64,000 nt of DNA, taken from contig CM054063.1 in NCBI GenBank assembly GCA_028641055.1, forward strand, positions 46,625,920 to 46,689,919. Reading direction: 5' to 3'. A program made the position numbers and the translations under genes. This DNA comes from Alopecurus myosuroides. Lineage: Eukaryota; Streptophyta; Magnoliopsida; Poales; Poaceae. How positions within the stretch are numbered: position 1 is the stretch's first letter; each line of letters starts with the position of its first letter. Shown piece after piece: positions 1 to 10,711 of this stretch. The notes below the pieces were generated by a model, which was given only the letters and a program-made list of their open reading frames with translations, did no database searches and was not told the origin of the DNA.

Positions 1-209
1 TCAGCAAAAAAAAATAAAAAGAAAAAGGGAAAACAGAGAGGGGTGGGCAGGCCAGCCCAGTTGGGCCAGCCCACCACACCCCACGAAGCCAGCCCGATAC
101 CCCCTTCCCCCACCTCCGTACATGCTCACGTCAGCCATGGAGGAAAGCGACAGAGCCTTTCCCCCACAGCTCCACCGCACCCCCCTCCTTATCTAACCCC
201 CTAAGGGGC

Positions 210-226
210 AACCCTAACCCTAACCC
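210..226 (+). repeat. Short telomere-type CCCTAA run (telo-box-like)
   Basis: Nearly three units of the plant telomere repeat unit aaccct occur in a pyrimidine-rich leader-like stretch. Such telo-boxes are common near plant transcription starts. The run is too short to be an interstitial telomere array. Confidence 0.5.
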
Positions 227-559
227 GCACTCCCTTCCCTCTTTCTCCCATCTCCGCCGCCACCGTTGAGGAGAGCGCCGCCATTTCTCCCGCGGCCGGT
301 CGCCGCTCGCCGAGCTCGCCGCCGCCGTCTCCGTCCACCTCCGGCCACGCTGAGACCACCCGTGCGAAGAGTGTGAGCCCCTCGACTGATTCCCTCTTTT
401 CCCTGCTTGTTCCCGTGCAGTAGACGCCGCGATTTCCGGCCGTGGTTTTCCTTCGCTGGCTCTGTTCGTCGTTGATTTCCGGCAAAGGCCAAGTCTGAAC
501 TTTCACGTTCAGTTTCAGTTAACGCCGCTTAGTAGGTTCAAAACCCCACGGCTCCCGTA

Positions 560-655
560 TACAGCAAACAAGCCGCACCAGCCCACTGGTTGCGCTCGCT
601 GCGCGCGCACCAGGAGCTCGCGGGTTCGAATCCCGGCCACCCCCTTTTTTCTGGT
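560..655 (+). other. tRNA-like sequence with Pol III B box and T run
   Basis: A perfect B-box-like ggttcgaatcc lies near 613-623 and is followed by a T6 run near 644, which looks like a Pol III terminator. The A-box side is poor. This could be a SINE head or a degenerate tRNA embedded in the LTR. No cloverleaf is claimed. Confidence 0.35.
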
Positions 656-721
656 TTCTTTTCCAATTTGTTTCAGTAGCGTTTTTGAACCTCAACCCCC
701 CGCGCGTTCCTTACTGTCAGG

Positions 722-826
722 AAGCAGCAGCGTAGCGCAGTGGCCAGCGCAGCCACGCGCGCACACAAGCAGCAGCCCTGGGTTCGATCCCTCCCCCGCG
801 CGTTAACACACACCTTTTATTTTCCT
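722..826 (+). other. Second tRNA-like sequence with A and B boxes
   Basis: The A-box consensus TRGYNNARNGG is matched exactly by tagcgcagtgg near 733, and a B box (ggttcgatcc) follows about 40 bases later, near 781. A T run follows near 817. The layout is that of an internal Pol III promoter, as in tRNA-derived SINE heads. No SINE body or target duplication is visible, so transcription is not established. Confidence 0.4.
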
Positions 827-929
827 TTTTTGTTTCAGATCCAGATCCACTTCTTATCGCACACAAGTACCTGTAGTTATTTCTAGGTCCCTGTTAAATT
901 TATTCTAAGTCCTGGGTACTAAATAAAAT

Positions 930-1810
930 GGCAGAACACCCCCTAAGCTTTAAAAATGCATAACTAAATTATTACAACTTCAAATTCAACATTTTAAATA
1001 TGTTTTCCATACCAAATTGAATTCTCTACCCAAATATAAATTTTGTGTACTGTTTTGAATATTTTAAATTGGTGAAATATTTGAATCCTTGTTTAATTCA
1101 CTTAATTTTGTAAAATTCATAACTTGGGCATAAAAATTCCAAATTAAACAAACCAAATATGTTTTCAATTCCATTTTTCATGAACTTTGCAAATATCAAC
1201 TTTGTGTTTTCTGGTTTAAATAAATTAAATTGCTGAAAACAACTGTTTCTTAATTAATGCATCTAAAATTGTCAAATTAATAACTTGCTCATTTTAAATC
1301 CATTTTCAACATATAAAATATGTTTTCCATGCCAAATTGAACCACCTTTTCAAATATAAACTTTGTTTCATGTTTTGAATAATTAAAATTGGTTAAATAA
1401 TTTAAACCTTGTTTAAATCATTTAAAATTGCTAAATTCATAACTTGTTCAAATTAAATTCTTTTTGAACATATAAAATATGTTTTCAAACCAGAAAAATA
1501 TAATCTTTTCAAATATGAATTTGATTTAATGTTTTGAACGAATAAAAATTCAAATAAATTCCCAATTGATTTAAATTTATTTAAATCTTGTTTAATTTGT
1601 TTAATTCATAATTAAATCATTCTAATTCCTTTTTCAACAAATGAAACATGTATTCCACCTAAAATTTTGTGTTCTTTCCAAATATGAACTTTGTTATCTA
1701 TTTCGAACAATTAAAATTGGTGAAAACAACAAATGCTTGTGTAACTCCTTTAAGGAGCCAAAATTTCATAACTTAATAAATAAAATTTCAAACTTGGTAA
1801 ACACCTTTTC
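930..1810 (+). repeat. Degenerate tandem repeat, unit about 160 bp
   Basis: An AT-rich block repeats a pattern of (i) a 'cataactt' word, (ii) 'aaatatgttttcca' and (iii) 'ttttgaa...ttaaaattggt'. The tgttttc anchor occurs at 1001, 1160, 1321, 1480 and, degenerate, at 1649, giving spacings of 159, 161, 159 and 169. About five to six units are present, strongly diverged. No coding capacity is seen. Confidence 0.65.
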
Positions 1811-2093
1811 AAATTGAAGCTATTGTTGTTTTCTTTTTGTTTTCCTCATCCATGCATCATGCTAATCCACTTTCACATGTTGATTAGTTATAGATCATTT
1901 AATCCAACCTTAATTCATGGGCTTTCCATATGCAATCCAAATTGCATATGGGTCCATTTTAACATGTTACCATGTCAACTAGCTTATCTTGATAAATCAA
2001 TTAAATTGTCATGCCTCATCCCATGATTGTGCATTATGCCATGTTATTGATTGTTTGTCTCTCTGCGTTGTTTGTTTGCTTCTTCTCGATTAG

Positions 2094-3458
2094 ACGACGA
2101 CGCTGAGACAGACGAGGTTTACGACACTACTTCTGAGGAGTTAGCTCAGTACCAGGCTGCTGAGTTTGCAGGCAAGTATTCACTCACATGAACCATTGTG
2201 TTCCTTTCCACACTGGATACCGATACTTTCCGTTGTCTATTCTGCTAGCCTTATGAATCGTTGCTTGTTTTCCGATCCTATCACATGTTATCCTTTAACC
2301 CTGATATAGCCTCACCTCCACACCTAAAACCCTGTTGCTTGTTGCCCGTGTCTTACTAGCATGCTTAGGGTTGTTTATGCTCGAGTCTGCTGTCCGTTAT
2401 TTCTGTTACCATATTTTATTATGTTCTGGGGCTCGATGTTTAAACAATCAACCTGTTAATGTTTGAGGTAATGCTAATTTGATGATAAGGCACCGGCAGG
2501 AGGCCCGGCGTGGTTTTGAGGCCTGCTACTGTCGACCCTAATTAGGAAAAGGGTCTTGTCTACTGATCCATGATGAGCGCACTATCCGCATGTGGGAAGC
2601 GTGTATGGGCGCCCCCCTCAATTTGATTCGATTCGCATCTCGTCCAAATCGCCTCATTTAGTTCGGGTTTTCCATTTGCCGCACGCATATGCAGGTACGA
2701 ACCCGAGGCCAGGGTGGAAACTTTTGTAGTCGGCATTTAGGGAGACACGTTCTTAGAGTGCTATGAGGGTCCCCTTTTCTTCGTGGGGCTTGATTAGCCG
2801 TGCGCTCAATTGCACGAGATTATTTGGGCTTGATGCGAAGAAGAGTTGAGTTGTGTTGAGTGCCCCGCTTGGTGGAAGGGCCATTCCATCTGGCGGGTTA
2901 TTCTTACGTGTACGGCCAAATTGGTGCATCCCTGCAGGGTTAGATCTTCTCGAGAAGCCGTGTTTTCCGCGGTTATGGATGACTTGGTGAAAGTACTGGC
3001 TAACAAGTACTCAGAACAACTTACACCTAACTAATGATAACTTGACTAGTAATAGTCTTATTGACACAATAACTTGAACCATCATTAATCCAAATGTGTG
3101 AGTTATCCTCGGATTTCTTCTTCGGATAAGGGGCGAGATCCAGGATGGGTTTGTTTGAGGTTAGTTATAAGTTTGGGTACGATACGCTATCTTATCCCCT
3201 TCTTTTAGCCGGAAGTTGTAGCGTGTTTCTGTAGTTGGTTAGAGCAGCCTGCTGCCGCACTTTTGTATCACCTATTCTTACGTTGAACCCAAAGCATCTG
3301 TACTTGGTGTTGCCGGGTACACTATGGTATCTTGTGAGTCTTGCTTGCCAGTACGTTTATGTACTGACCCCTTTGGGGCTGTGGTTTCCGCAGACTACGT
3401 TTCCGAGGATCCCCATGGTGGCTACTACGTGGAGTATGACGAGGCTGCTGACGAGTAG
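2094..3458 (+). other. Exon-like acidic coding pieces around a GC-AG intron inside the LTR
   Basis: A 78-nt open stretch (2094-2171) follows a polypyrimidine/AG acceptor and ends in the GC-type donor G|GCAAGT. A second piece (3394-3458) follows 'ttccgcag' and ends in TAG. Joined, the phase is kept (split GAC codon) and the product is strongly acidic, ending in YYVEYDEAADE. An earlier exon must exist, since the first piece also starts in split phase. It may be a spliced leader or tail gene of the element. Function and family are unknown. The intron is predicted from the splice signals only. Confidence 0.35.
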
Positions 3459-3929
3459 AGAGCGGACCCGGGCAGGATCCGAGACATCGTGGATGGGCTC
3501 CGTCTTTTCGTTTCCGGCCTCTTAGGCCTATTTAGATCTTGTCTATACTCAGACACTTTGGATGCTTCCGCTGTGTTGTAATGATGAATTGTTGGGACAT
3601 GTGTCCTCTGGATGATTGTATTTGCTATCTCTGCTCTAGTGAGAGCCATTTGCAACTTATTTCAATCTTTTGTGTCTTAGAGATATGTTGTGATATCACT
3701 TGTTAAATGCCGTTGACGTACCATGTGTGTATGTTATGAAGTACGTCAACGGAAGTAGTCGGATTTCTATGGGATGGTTTACGCAGACGATGGATAGTAG
3801 AGAATGGTTGTCACACGTTTACGTGTTGGCCTGCTCATATTGAGATGCGGGTGCCGGTATGCCCCGTAAGCCATTTGTTCTACTGTTTAGCGGACTGTGA
3901 GTATCCTCTAGAAGTTCGGGTGCGACAAA

Positions 3930-6205
3930 TACCCCGATGTCAAAGAATTGACAGAGGACAAACCTGGTAAAAAACCTCCCTCTTCCAAGAAAAAGCACAA
4001 AGCTTCCAGAAAACTCCAGTACAAGCTCCGGAAGAAAAAATTGGCCGATCCGGCCAACGAAAGCCTGGAAGCAGGAGGAGGAAGCGGAGTTAAACCCGCG
4101 GAGAAGAAAACGAAGGAAATCTCTGTTCCGCCAATGTCAGAGAAAGACGAACAAGATTTACTTCAAACACTAGTGGGACCACACGAGCCCCCTGAAATGC
4201 TGGAAGCCAGGAGACAAGATCTCCAGAGGCAACAACAACATCTATTCCGAACTCGAGAACACCTCCATAAAATCCAGGCTGACATCAAGCTAAAGCAGGA
4301 AGAAATTGAGGAATACGAGAGAAGGAATAGATCTAGTATTAAACCTACACGATACCCGGAATCGCAAGACCGGAAGTATTGCCGCCAAAGGAAAGGTTTC
4401 ACAACCCATCTTAGCAAAAGAAAGTAAATGGCAAAGATGCCAGAGGCGAGCCAATAAACAAAACCGTACCAGAAAACGCGGAAGCAGCGTTCGCCATCCT
4501 CAACAACGATATGTACTCCAATGGTGAAAAACTTCAAGGGGTGTATGCTTTCCTAGGAAAAGCATTGCAACAACAACAGCGAGGGCAAGAGAGATCAGGG
4601 AAGTTGCACGACGACTCCGCCCTATGCAAAACAGCTAAATGCGCCGCTGGGGCACCTGGACCGGAAGAACCTGGAGATTCAAACAATTCTAAAGAGAAGA
4701 AATCATATCCGAGAAAGGACAAGAAAAACCCTGACAACAAGGATGCAGCGTCCAGAACCGGATCCCATCTACCGAAAGATGGAATTAATTCCCGAGATCG
4801 GGAAGAGCAAAACCGGAAGGATGGAAAAGCGATGCCGCCTCCGAGATGCCCCGCTGAAAAAGCTGGAAGACAAGATATACCTCACAGGCGTGAGAGATCC
4901 CGGACGCCCCCCAGGAATAAGGAAAGACATAGGAGTAGAACTCCAGCTTATCCGAAAGGGCACGATCACAGAGGAAATAGAGATAATCCCGGAAAAACGC
5001 GTCCGCGCCACAATGGAAAAGAAAGGCGCAGATCCCCTTCTGTCCATTCAGCTGGCAGATACTCCGCACACATTGACAGAGCGGAAAGAGATGATTTATA
5101 CGTTGGACCCAAGTGTTTTACCGACAGGATCCGAAGGATAACTCTGCATTCTGGCTTTGCCAAAGTTGGTCCAACATATCAAAAGTATACCGGTAGCACA
5201 AACCCGGATACCTGGCTCTCAGACTATTACATAGCCGTCCTGATCAACAATGGGACAGACCTGGAGGCAGTAAAATTCCTCCCCCTAATGTTACTGGATG
5301 GAGCCAGGGATTGGATCAATGGGTTACCATCAAGAACTGTAGACAGCTTGGATGATATGGCTAGAGTTTTTACTCAGCATTTCTGGGGAACTTATAAGCG
5401 CCCTAATAGCACCAACCAGCTAAACCGTTGCACCCAGTTTGAAGATGAACCATACGTGGATTTTATCTCAAGATGGACTGCAATGAAGAATAGTTGCTCT
5501 GGAGTAACTGACGTACAAGCAATGCATGCTTTCGTCAATGGCTTAAAACCCGGACTCGTACCGATCATGATCGGTTCCAAAAAGCACAAAGATCTCGGAT
5601 CTATGCTTACGATCGCCAATGAGCACGCAGCGGCCGAAGACGACATCCGAGCGAGAGGCGGAAATATCGACACTTTGATCCAAGCCAAAAACACCCCTCG
5701 CCCTAAGAAAAAAGCAACTCCCGAAGCAACGCAAAAGCCCAAAGAAGTTAACATAGCCTTTGGAAGAGAAAATGGGAGCTAGTGGAAAGGACGAAGCACA
5801 GAGCCGATAAATTACACCAAAGAAGAGTGGAAAAGAATAAAGTCGAAAAACTGTGTCCACCACTCGCAATTTGGGAAACCCACTCATACTAACGCACAAT
5901 GCCGGCTAAACAAGCATATGAAAGGAAGTGCAGGATCCGGAAGCAAAGGGAAGAACTCCAAGAAGAAATTCTCCAAGCAAAAGCCAGAAGCTAAAAAACA
6001 AAACAGTGAATCGGACACTGACAAAAAAATCCAGGAACAACAGCGAAAAGGCAAGCCTAAGTTTCCGAGAGTTGACGGAGAATGCAACCTAACTTTCCTG
6101 GCAACTCCCTCAGCAAAGGTGGCAAAGAGAACACTTCGAGAAATAAACGCGGTTGTCCCTGCAACCCCAAAATTCTTGAAGTACTCAAATACACCAATTA
6201 GCTAG
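3930..6205 (+). pseudogene. Element A gag (capsid/nucleocapsid), 5' truncated and frameshifted
   Basis: The capsid protein packages element RNA into cytoplasmic particles. Reading frames at 3948-4427, 4511-5782 and 5918-6205 together give a lysine-rich N-terminal region, a glutamine-rich coiled segment, a basic Arg/Asp-rich linker, and then a Retrotrans_gag-type core (NPDTWLSDYY... DGARDWINGLPS) near 5205-5400. A Cys/His knuckle-like run (CVHHSQF...HTNAQC) is near 5850. Frameshifts fall near 4365 and 5780 and a stop near 6202. The beginning of gag is cut off by the insertion ending at 3925. It cannot make an intact protein. Confidence 0.8.
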
Positions 6206-6245
6206 GATCAGTCTGATCATCCCGGAAATATTCCTAGAACCTGGC

Positions 6246-6878
6246 ATGCAAGATCTAGTTGTAAGCCCTATTGTTCAAAACACTAGGCTAAAAAGAGTGT
6301 TGATGGATGGAGGATCCAGCATTAACATATTGTACCTGGATACACTGAAGCACATGCGAATCTCTGAGACCCAGCTCAATCACAGCAACATACGCTTTCA
6401 CGGCATCGTCCCTGGCAGACAAGCACAATCCCTAGGAGAAATTTCCCTAGATGTAACCTTCGGAGAGAAAGATCACTTCCGTCAGGAAAAAGTATCCTTC
6501 GAAGTTGTGCCGTTCGAGAGTGTGTATCACGCAATACTCGGACGCCCAGCTTTCGCCAAATTCATGGCAAGATCATGTTATATCTATAACAAGCTGAAGA
6601 TGCTGGGGCCAAAAGGTGGAGTAATCACGATAAGAAGAGACTTCAAATTGGCAAACAAGCTGGAAAAAGAAAACACCCTTTGCGCAGAAAAAGTGATAGC
6701 AAAGGAAGAACTGAAGGAGCTGGCCAAAGAAGTATCGCCGACAGAAATGCTGGCAGGAAAAGAAAGCCGGAAGCCGGCAGATAACTTCAAAACTTCCGAG
6801 AATACAAGACAGGTAATCCTAGATCCTAAAGATCTGACAAAGTTTGTCGTAGTAGGAACTGGGATGTCCGACAAATAG
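6246..6878 (+). pseudogene. Element A retropepsin-like protease region
   Basis: This stretch would cleave the polyprotein. The catalytic motif appears as MDGGSSINILYLDTLK near residues 20-35, the D-[S/G]-G-S-type variant usual in this clade, followed by the LGRPAFAKF block near residue 97. The frame is open for 210 codons and ends at a TAG that is in frame with the downstream reverse transcriptase. The same TAG is present in elements C and D. Whether this is decay or a programmed readthrough site is discussed in the findings. Confidence 0.8.
6876..6878 (+). other. In-frame UAG between protease and reverse transcriptase (element A)
   Basis: The context is gacaaa-TAG-gaaagc. The downstream frame is in phase (66 nt to the MPGVP methionine). 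The same codon at the same place occurs in element C (50630-50632) and element D (57747-57749). Confidence 0.7.
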
Positions 6879-8913
6879 GAAAGCGAGCTCATCAAGTCCC
6901 TCCGTGAGAACTGGGACATTTTCGCATGGTGTCCAGCTGACATGCCAGGCGTACCCAGGGAACTTGCTGAGCACCAACTTAAGGTGATTCCAGGATCTAA
7001 ACCCGTCAAACAAGGTCTCCGTCGATTCGACGGAAGAAGACAGAAGGCTATTGGCAAGGAAATTATCCGGCTATTAGCAGCAGATTTTATCCGGGAAGTC
7101 ATACATACTGAATGGTCCGCAAACCCAGTATTACTCCCGAAGAAAGACGGTACTGGCCGTAGGATGTGTATAGATTATACTGTCCTGAACAAATTGTGTC
7201 TAAAAGATAGATTTGCATTAACGCGAATCGATCAAATAATAGATGCCACTGCCGGCTCTGAGCTTTTATGCTTTTTGGATGCATATTCCGGGTATCATCA
7301 AATACGCATGAAGGAAGAAGATCAAATCAAAACTTCCTTCATAACCCCATATGGAACGTACTACTACATAACCATGTCGTTCGACCTGAAGAACGCAGGT
7401 GCAACTTACCAGCGTTGCATTCCATGATGTTTGCATAGTCAGATTGGCAAAAATGTCCACGTTTACGTGGACGACATTGCCGTCGTTTTCAAAGAAAAAG
7501 ACACACTCCTTGAAGATTTGTGAGAAACTTTCGAAAATCTACGCACTTATAAGATGAAATTGAATCATTTAAAGTGCGTATTCGGGGTTCCCTCAGGAAA
7601 ACTTCTGGGTTTCATTGTTTCTCATAGAGGAATAGATGTAAACCCGGAAAAGATCAAAACAATCTTAAACATCTCAAAGCCCACGTGCGTAAAAGATGTA
7701 CAGAGATTGACGGATTCTGCAGCAGCCGTTAGCAGGTTTATTAGCCGGCTAGGGGACAAAGCTCTGCCATTATACAAATTGTTGAAGAAATCCGACAAGT
7801 TTGTATGGACAGAAGAAGCAGATGCAACATTAACCCAGTTGAAAGAAAATTTGATGAAAGCTCTGATTTTGGCATCCCCAAAAGACGAAGAACCTATGTT
7901 ATTGTACCTCACAGCTACAAACCGGGTTATCAGCGCAGTAATAGTTGTGGAAAGGCGGAAAGACGACCAAAGCATACCAGATCAACACCCGGTGTATTAT
8001 GTAAGTGAAGTTTTTTCCGAGTCTAAACAAAGGTACCCACACTATCAAAAACTGGCATATGGCGTATTTTTCGCATCTTGGAAACTTCGTCATTACTTCC
8101 AAGGACATTCCATAACAGTGGTATGTAAAGCACCACTGGGGTATATAATAAACAATGCGGACGCAACAGGCCGAGTAGCCAAATGGGGTTATCGAGCTAG
8201 CTGCGTTCGACATTAAGTACCAACCCCGGACGGCGATAAAATCCCAGGTGTTGGCAGATTTCGTCGCCGATTGGACAGAAGCAATGGAAAATACACCAAT
8301 GCCGGAGTCGGAATACTGGGTCATGCACTTTGACGGATCCAAGATGAAAGAAGGCACGGGAGCTGGTGTAGTCCTAAAATCCCCCAAAGGAGACACAATG
8401 GAGTATGTATTACAAATACATTTCAATGCCAGTAATAACGTGGCAGAATACGAAGCTTTGCTTGATGGCCTGCATATTGAAAAAGAAATAGGTGTTAAAC
8501 GCATCTTGTGCTATGGCGACTTAGATTTGGTACAGCACCAGCTGAACCAAACTTGGGACGCCAAGAGTCCCATCATGGCCGAATATCGGAGAACGGTGGA
8601 CGAGTTCGCAATTTGTTTCCTAGGATTTGAAGTACTTCACGTCAAAAGGGAAGAAAATTGGAACGCGGATGCATTAGCCCGCATGGGATCAGAAAGGGTG
8701 AAAATCCTACCACCATGTGTGCTTGTCCAGCATCTGTACGAACCATCCATAAAAGGTGGAGATGTCGACTATCCTCTGGTTTCCGAGTCAATCGAAGTCA
8801 TGCTCGTTAACCCGGAATGGACAATTCCATATCTAAACTTCTTAGTTGATCAGAAGTACCCGGATGGAGCAGACGAAGTCTTGCAAAGACAAATACAACG
8901 TCGATGCAAATGA
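6879..8913 (+). pseudogene. Element A reverse transcriptase and tandem RNase H domains
   Basis: The reverse transcriptase copies element RNA to cDNA and RNase H degrades the template. Visible blocks are ADFIREV, a YSGYHQIRM motif near 7285-7310, FVTM/FDLKNAGATYQR near 7380-7410 and the catalytic V-D-D near 7465-7475. The connected RNase H (LYLTATNRVISAV... YVSEVF) lies near 7900-8010. A second RNase H-like domain (HFDGSKMKE... SNNVAEYEALL... NADALARM) is at 8320-8690, as expected for the dual RNase H of Tat elements. Stops near 7426 and 7522 and a frameshift near 8185 disable it. Confidence 0.85.
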
Positions 8914-10037
8914 TACACGGTAATCAACGATTTCCTATATAAACGCAGTACTACCGGAATTTTTCTGCGATGTATTTTGCCAGAAGAAAGAAGAGAAATC
9001 CTGCAAGAAATCCATGCTGGAGATTGCGGCCATCATGCTCAATCGAAAAGCATAGTCAAAAAAGCATTCCGTGCAGGGTTTTTCTAGCTAACCGCCAAAA
9101 CAGATGCTGAACGCATAGTAAATACATGCGTTGGATGTCAGTATTACGCCAAGCAGACAAATATGCCAGCCCAAGCACTCAAAACTATCCCTATTACATG
9201 GCCATTTGCGGTCTGGGGGTTAGATATGATGGGACCATTCAAAACTGCAAGAGGCGGACTTACACATCTACTCGTTGCAGTGGATAAATATACCAAGTGG
9301 GTGGAGGCTAAACCCACCAAAAAACTTGACGGTGTAACTGCCAGAAATTTCATCATTGACTTAGTCATGAGCTATGGCGTTCCACATAGCATAATATCTG
9401 ACAACGGGACAAATTTCTCCATTGGAGAGTTGGCAAAATATTGCCGACAAACGGGAATTCTCCTAGATCTTGCATCTGTGGCACACCCACAGTCCAATGG
9501 ACAGGTTGAAAGAATGAACAGCTCAATCCTGCAAGGAATACGCTTCATAGAGCAGCTGGAGCATGGGTGGAAGAATTACCCTTTGTGCTTTGGAGCATTC
9601 GAACGACACCAAATAGGTCAACAGGGCAAACCCCGTTTTTCCTAGTTTATGGTGCGGAAGCAATTCTTCCAACGGACATGATCCATGACAGCCCAAGAGT
9701 GCAGGATTTCGATGACTCAGATGCCGAAAGTGCACGACAGGATGCCGTCGATCTCTTAGAAGAAGAATGAGAGCTTGTGCTTCAAAGATCCGCCATATAT
9801 CAGCAAGGTTTGCGATGTTATCATAGTCGGAAAATCAGGCATCATTCTTTTAAAGAAGGAGACCTCGTGCTAAGATTGGTACAACAAAGAAAGCACAAAT
9901 TGGCCCCAGTATGGGAAGGACCATTCGTCATTAGCAAAGCTATGAAAAATGGATCATACTATCTTGTAGACATTGGAGACACGGAAGATCATCCTGAGAA
10001 GTCGAATCGCAAAAGAAAGAGAAAGATAGATGATTAA
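8914..10037 (+). pseudogene. Element A integrase
   Basis: Integrase inserts the cDNA into chromosomes. The zinc-binding HHCC part is seen near 9010-9150 (IHAGDCGHH ... CVGCQYY). The catalytic core runs from GLDMMGPFK (first D, near 9220) through ISDNGTNFS (second D, near 9400) to NGQVERMN (E, near 9495-9515). The C-terminal part (EGDLVLRLVQQRKHKLAPVWEGPF) is near 9860-9930. Stops near 8912, 9087, 9645 and 9768 break the frame. Confidence 0.85.
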
Positions 10038-10127
10038 CTGGGAGAGACAAAGAGGCCTTGGAGTATCCGCAGTTACGTCCCTTCTATACTTAGTTCAATA
10101 TCTATGTAAACATCTTTGAGATCATGA

Positions 10128-10133
10128 AATAAA
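10128..10133 (+). terminator. AATAAA poly(A)-like signal just after pol (element A)
   Basis: The motif sits in tgaaataaagttgtcgg about 90 bases after the pol stop. It is conserved in the corresponding place of elements C (49608-49613, minus) and E (63323-63328, minus). It could end the gag-pol transcript before the convergent gene. Confidence 0.45.
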
Positions 10134-10706
10134 GTTGTCGGAATCCACACTTCTATGTTTTTACATGTTTATTATAGTAAAGCATATTTCCACCTTATCT
10201 ATTTCACAATGATCTTTCAAAATACTCAATGTTAACCCGAATTGTGCCTGCGTGCTCGGCGTTAAAAAATTGAATGATTTTCAGCCTAAAAACGGCTTAA
10301 GGAAACCCAGATTGTGCCTGCGTGCCTGAGTTTCATACAAAAATTCCTTACTATTCTCTAAATATTATCTGATTGTTGTGCTGGGTCACTGGAGCTAGTA
10401 AGCAAAAATTCCTTTAGCATGATCCATGTTTCCGAGTTCAGACTGATTGGTCATACCTAGTCGCTTGGCATGAAGATTAAAATGCTATCGAGCCATTTCA
10501 AGCACTAAGGATAGTTAAAGCATACAAACCAGAGAATTTAGAAGATAAAGGAATAATAATAACCCGAAAAACTTGCAATATAGTTAAATAACCTTGCTGC
10601 AAAAGGCGGAGTACTTGTTCATTCAAAATAATAGAAGCATTACAATAATGTTTACAACATAAGTTCGGTAATGCTCCTATCTCCTATCTACCCAGGAACC
10701 GGAATT
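10134..10706. other. Gap between convergent genes of element A, with a repeated conserved motif
   Basis: No reading frame is seen. The motif attgtgcctgcgtgc occurs twice, near 10239 and 10309, each preceded by aaccc. The same pair, in reverse orientation, occurs in element C (near 49425 and 49495) and element E (near 63128 and 63200). A role in transcript ending or packaging is possible but unproven. Confidence 0.5.
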
Positions 10707-10711
10707 CTCCT

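Larger units (their letters stand above)
1..3925 (+). mobile_element. Long LTR-type retrotransposon sequence, left end outside window
   Basis: This block interrupts element A: at 3926 the sequence switches abruptly to the gag region of a Tat-type Gypsy element. The block ends in ttcgggtgcgaca, the form expected for an LTR of the TGTCGCACCC...GGGTGCGACA type, but no matching start is visible, so the left end lies outside the window. It has no long reading frame. It contains tRNA-like boxes near 600-800, an AT-rich degenerate tandem repeat (930-1810) and exon-like acidic coding pieces at 2094 and 3394. The long, non-coding, exon-bearing character suggests a very long LTR of a Tekay/Del-like Gypsy element or a non-autonomous derivative. 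That family assignment is inference; the strand is given by the exon-like pieces. Confidence 0.55.

Noticed and set aside
201..506. Open frames of 90-100 codons on the minus strand
   Set aside because: GC-rich leader-like sequence; low-complexity Arg/Gly product; no conserved domain; opposite to the exon-like pieces.
7899..8504. 201-codon minus-strand open frame
   Set aside because: Antisense shadow of the reverse transcriptase/RNase H region of element A; unlike the true convergent gene it has no equivalent promoter, introns or conserved domain.
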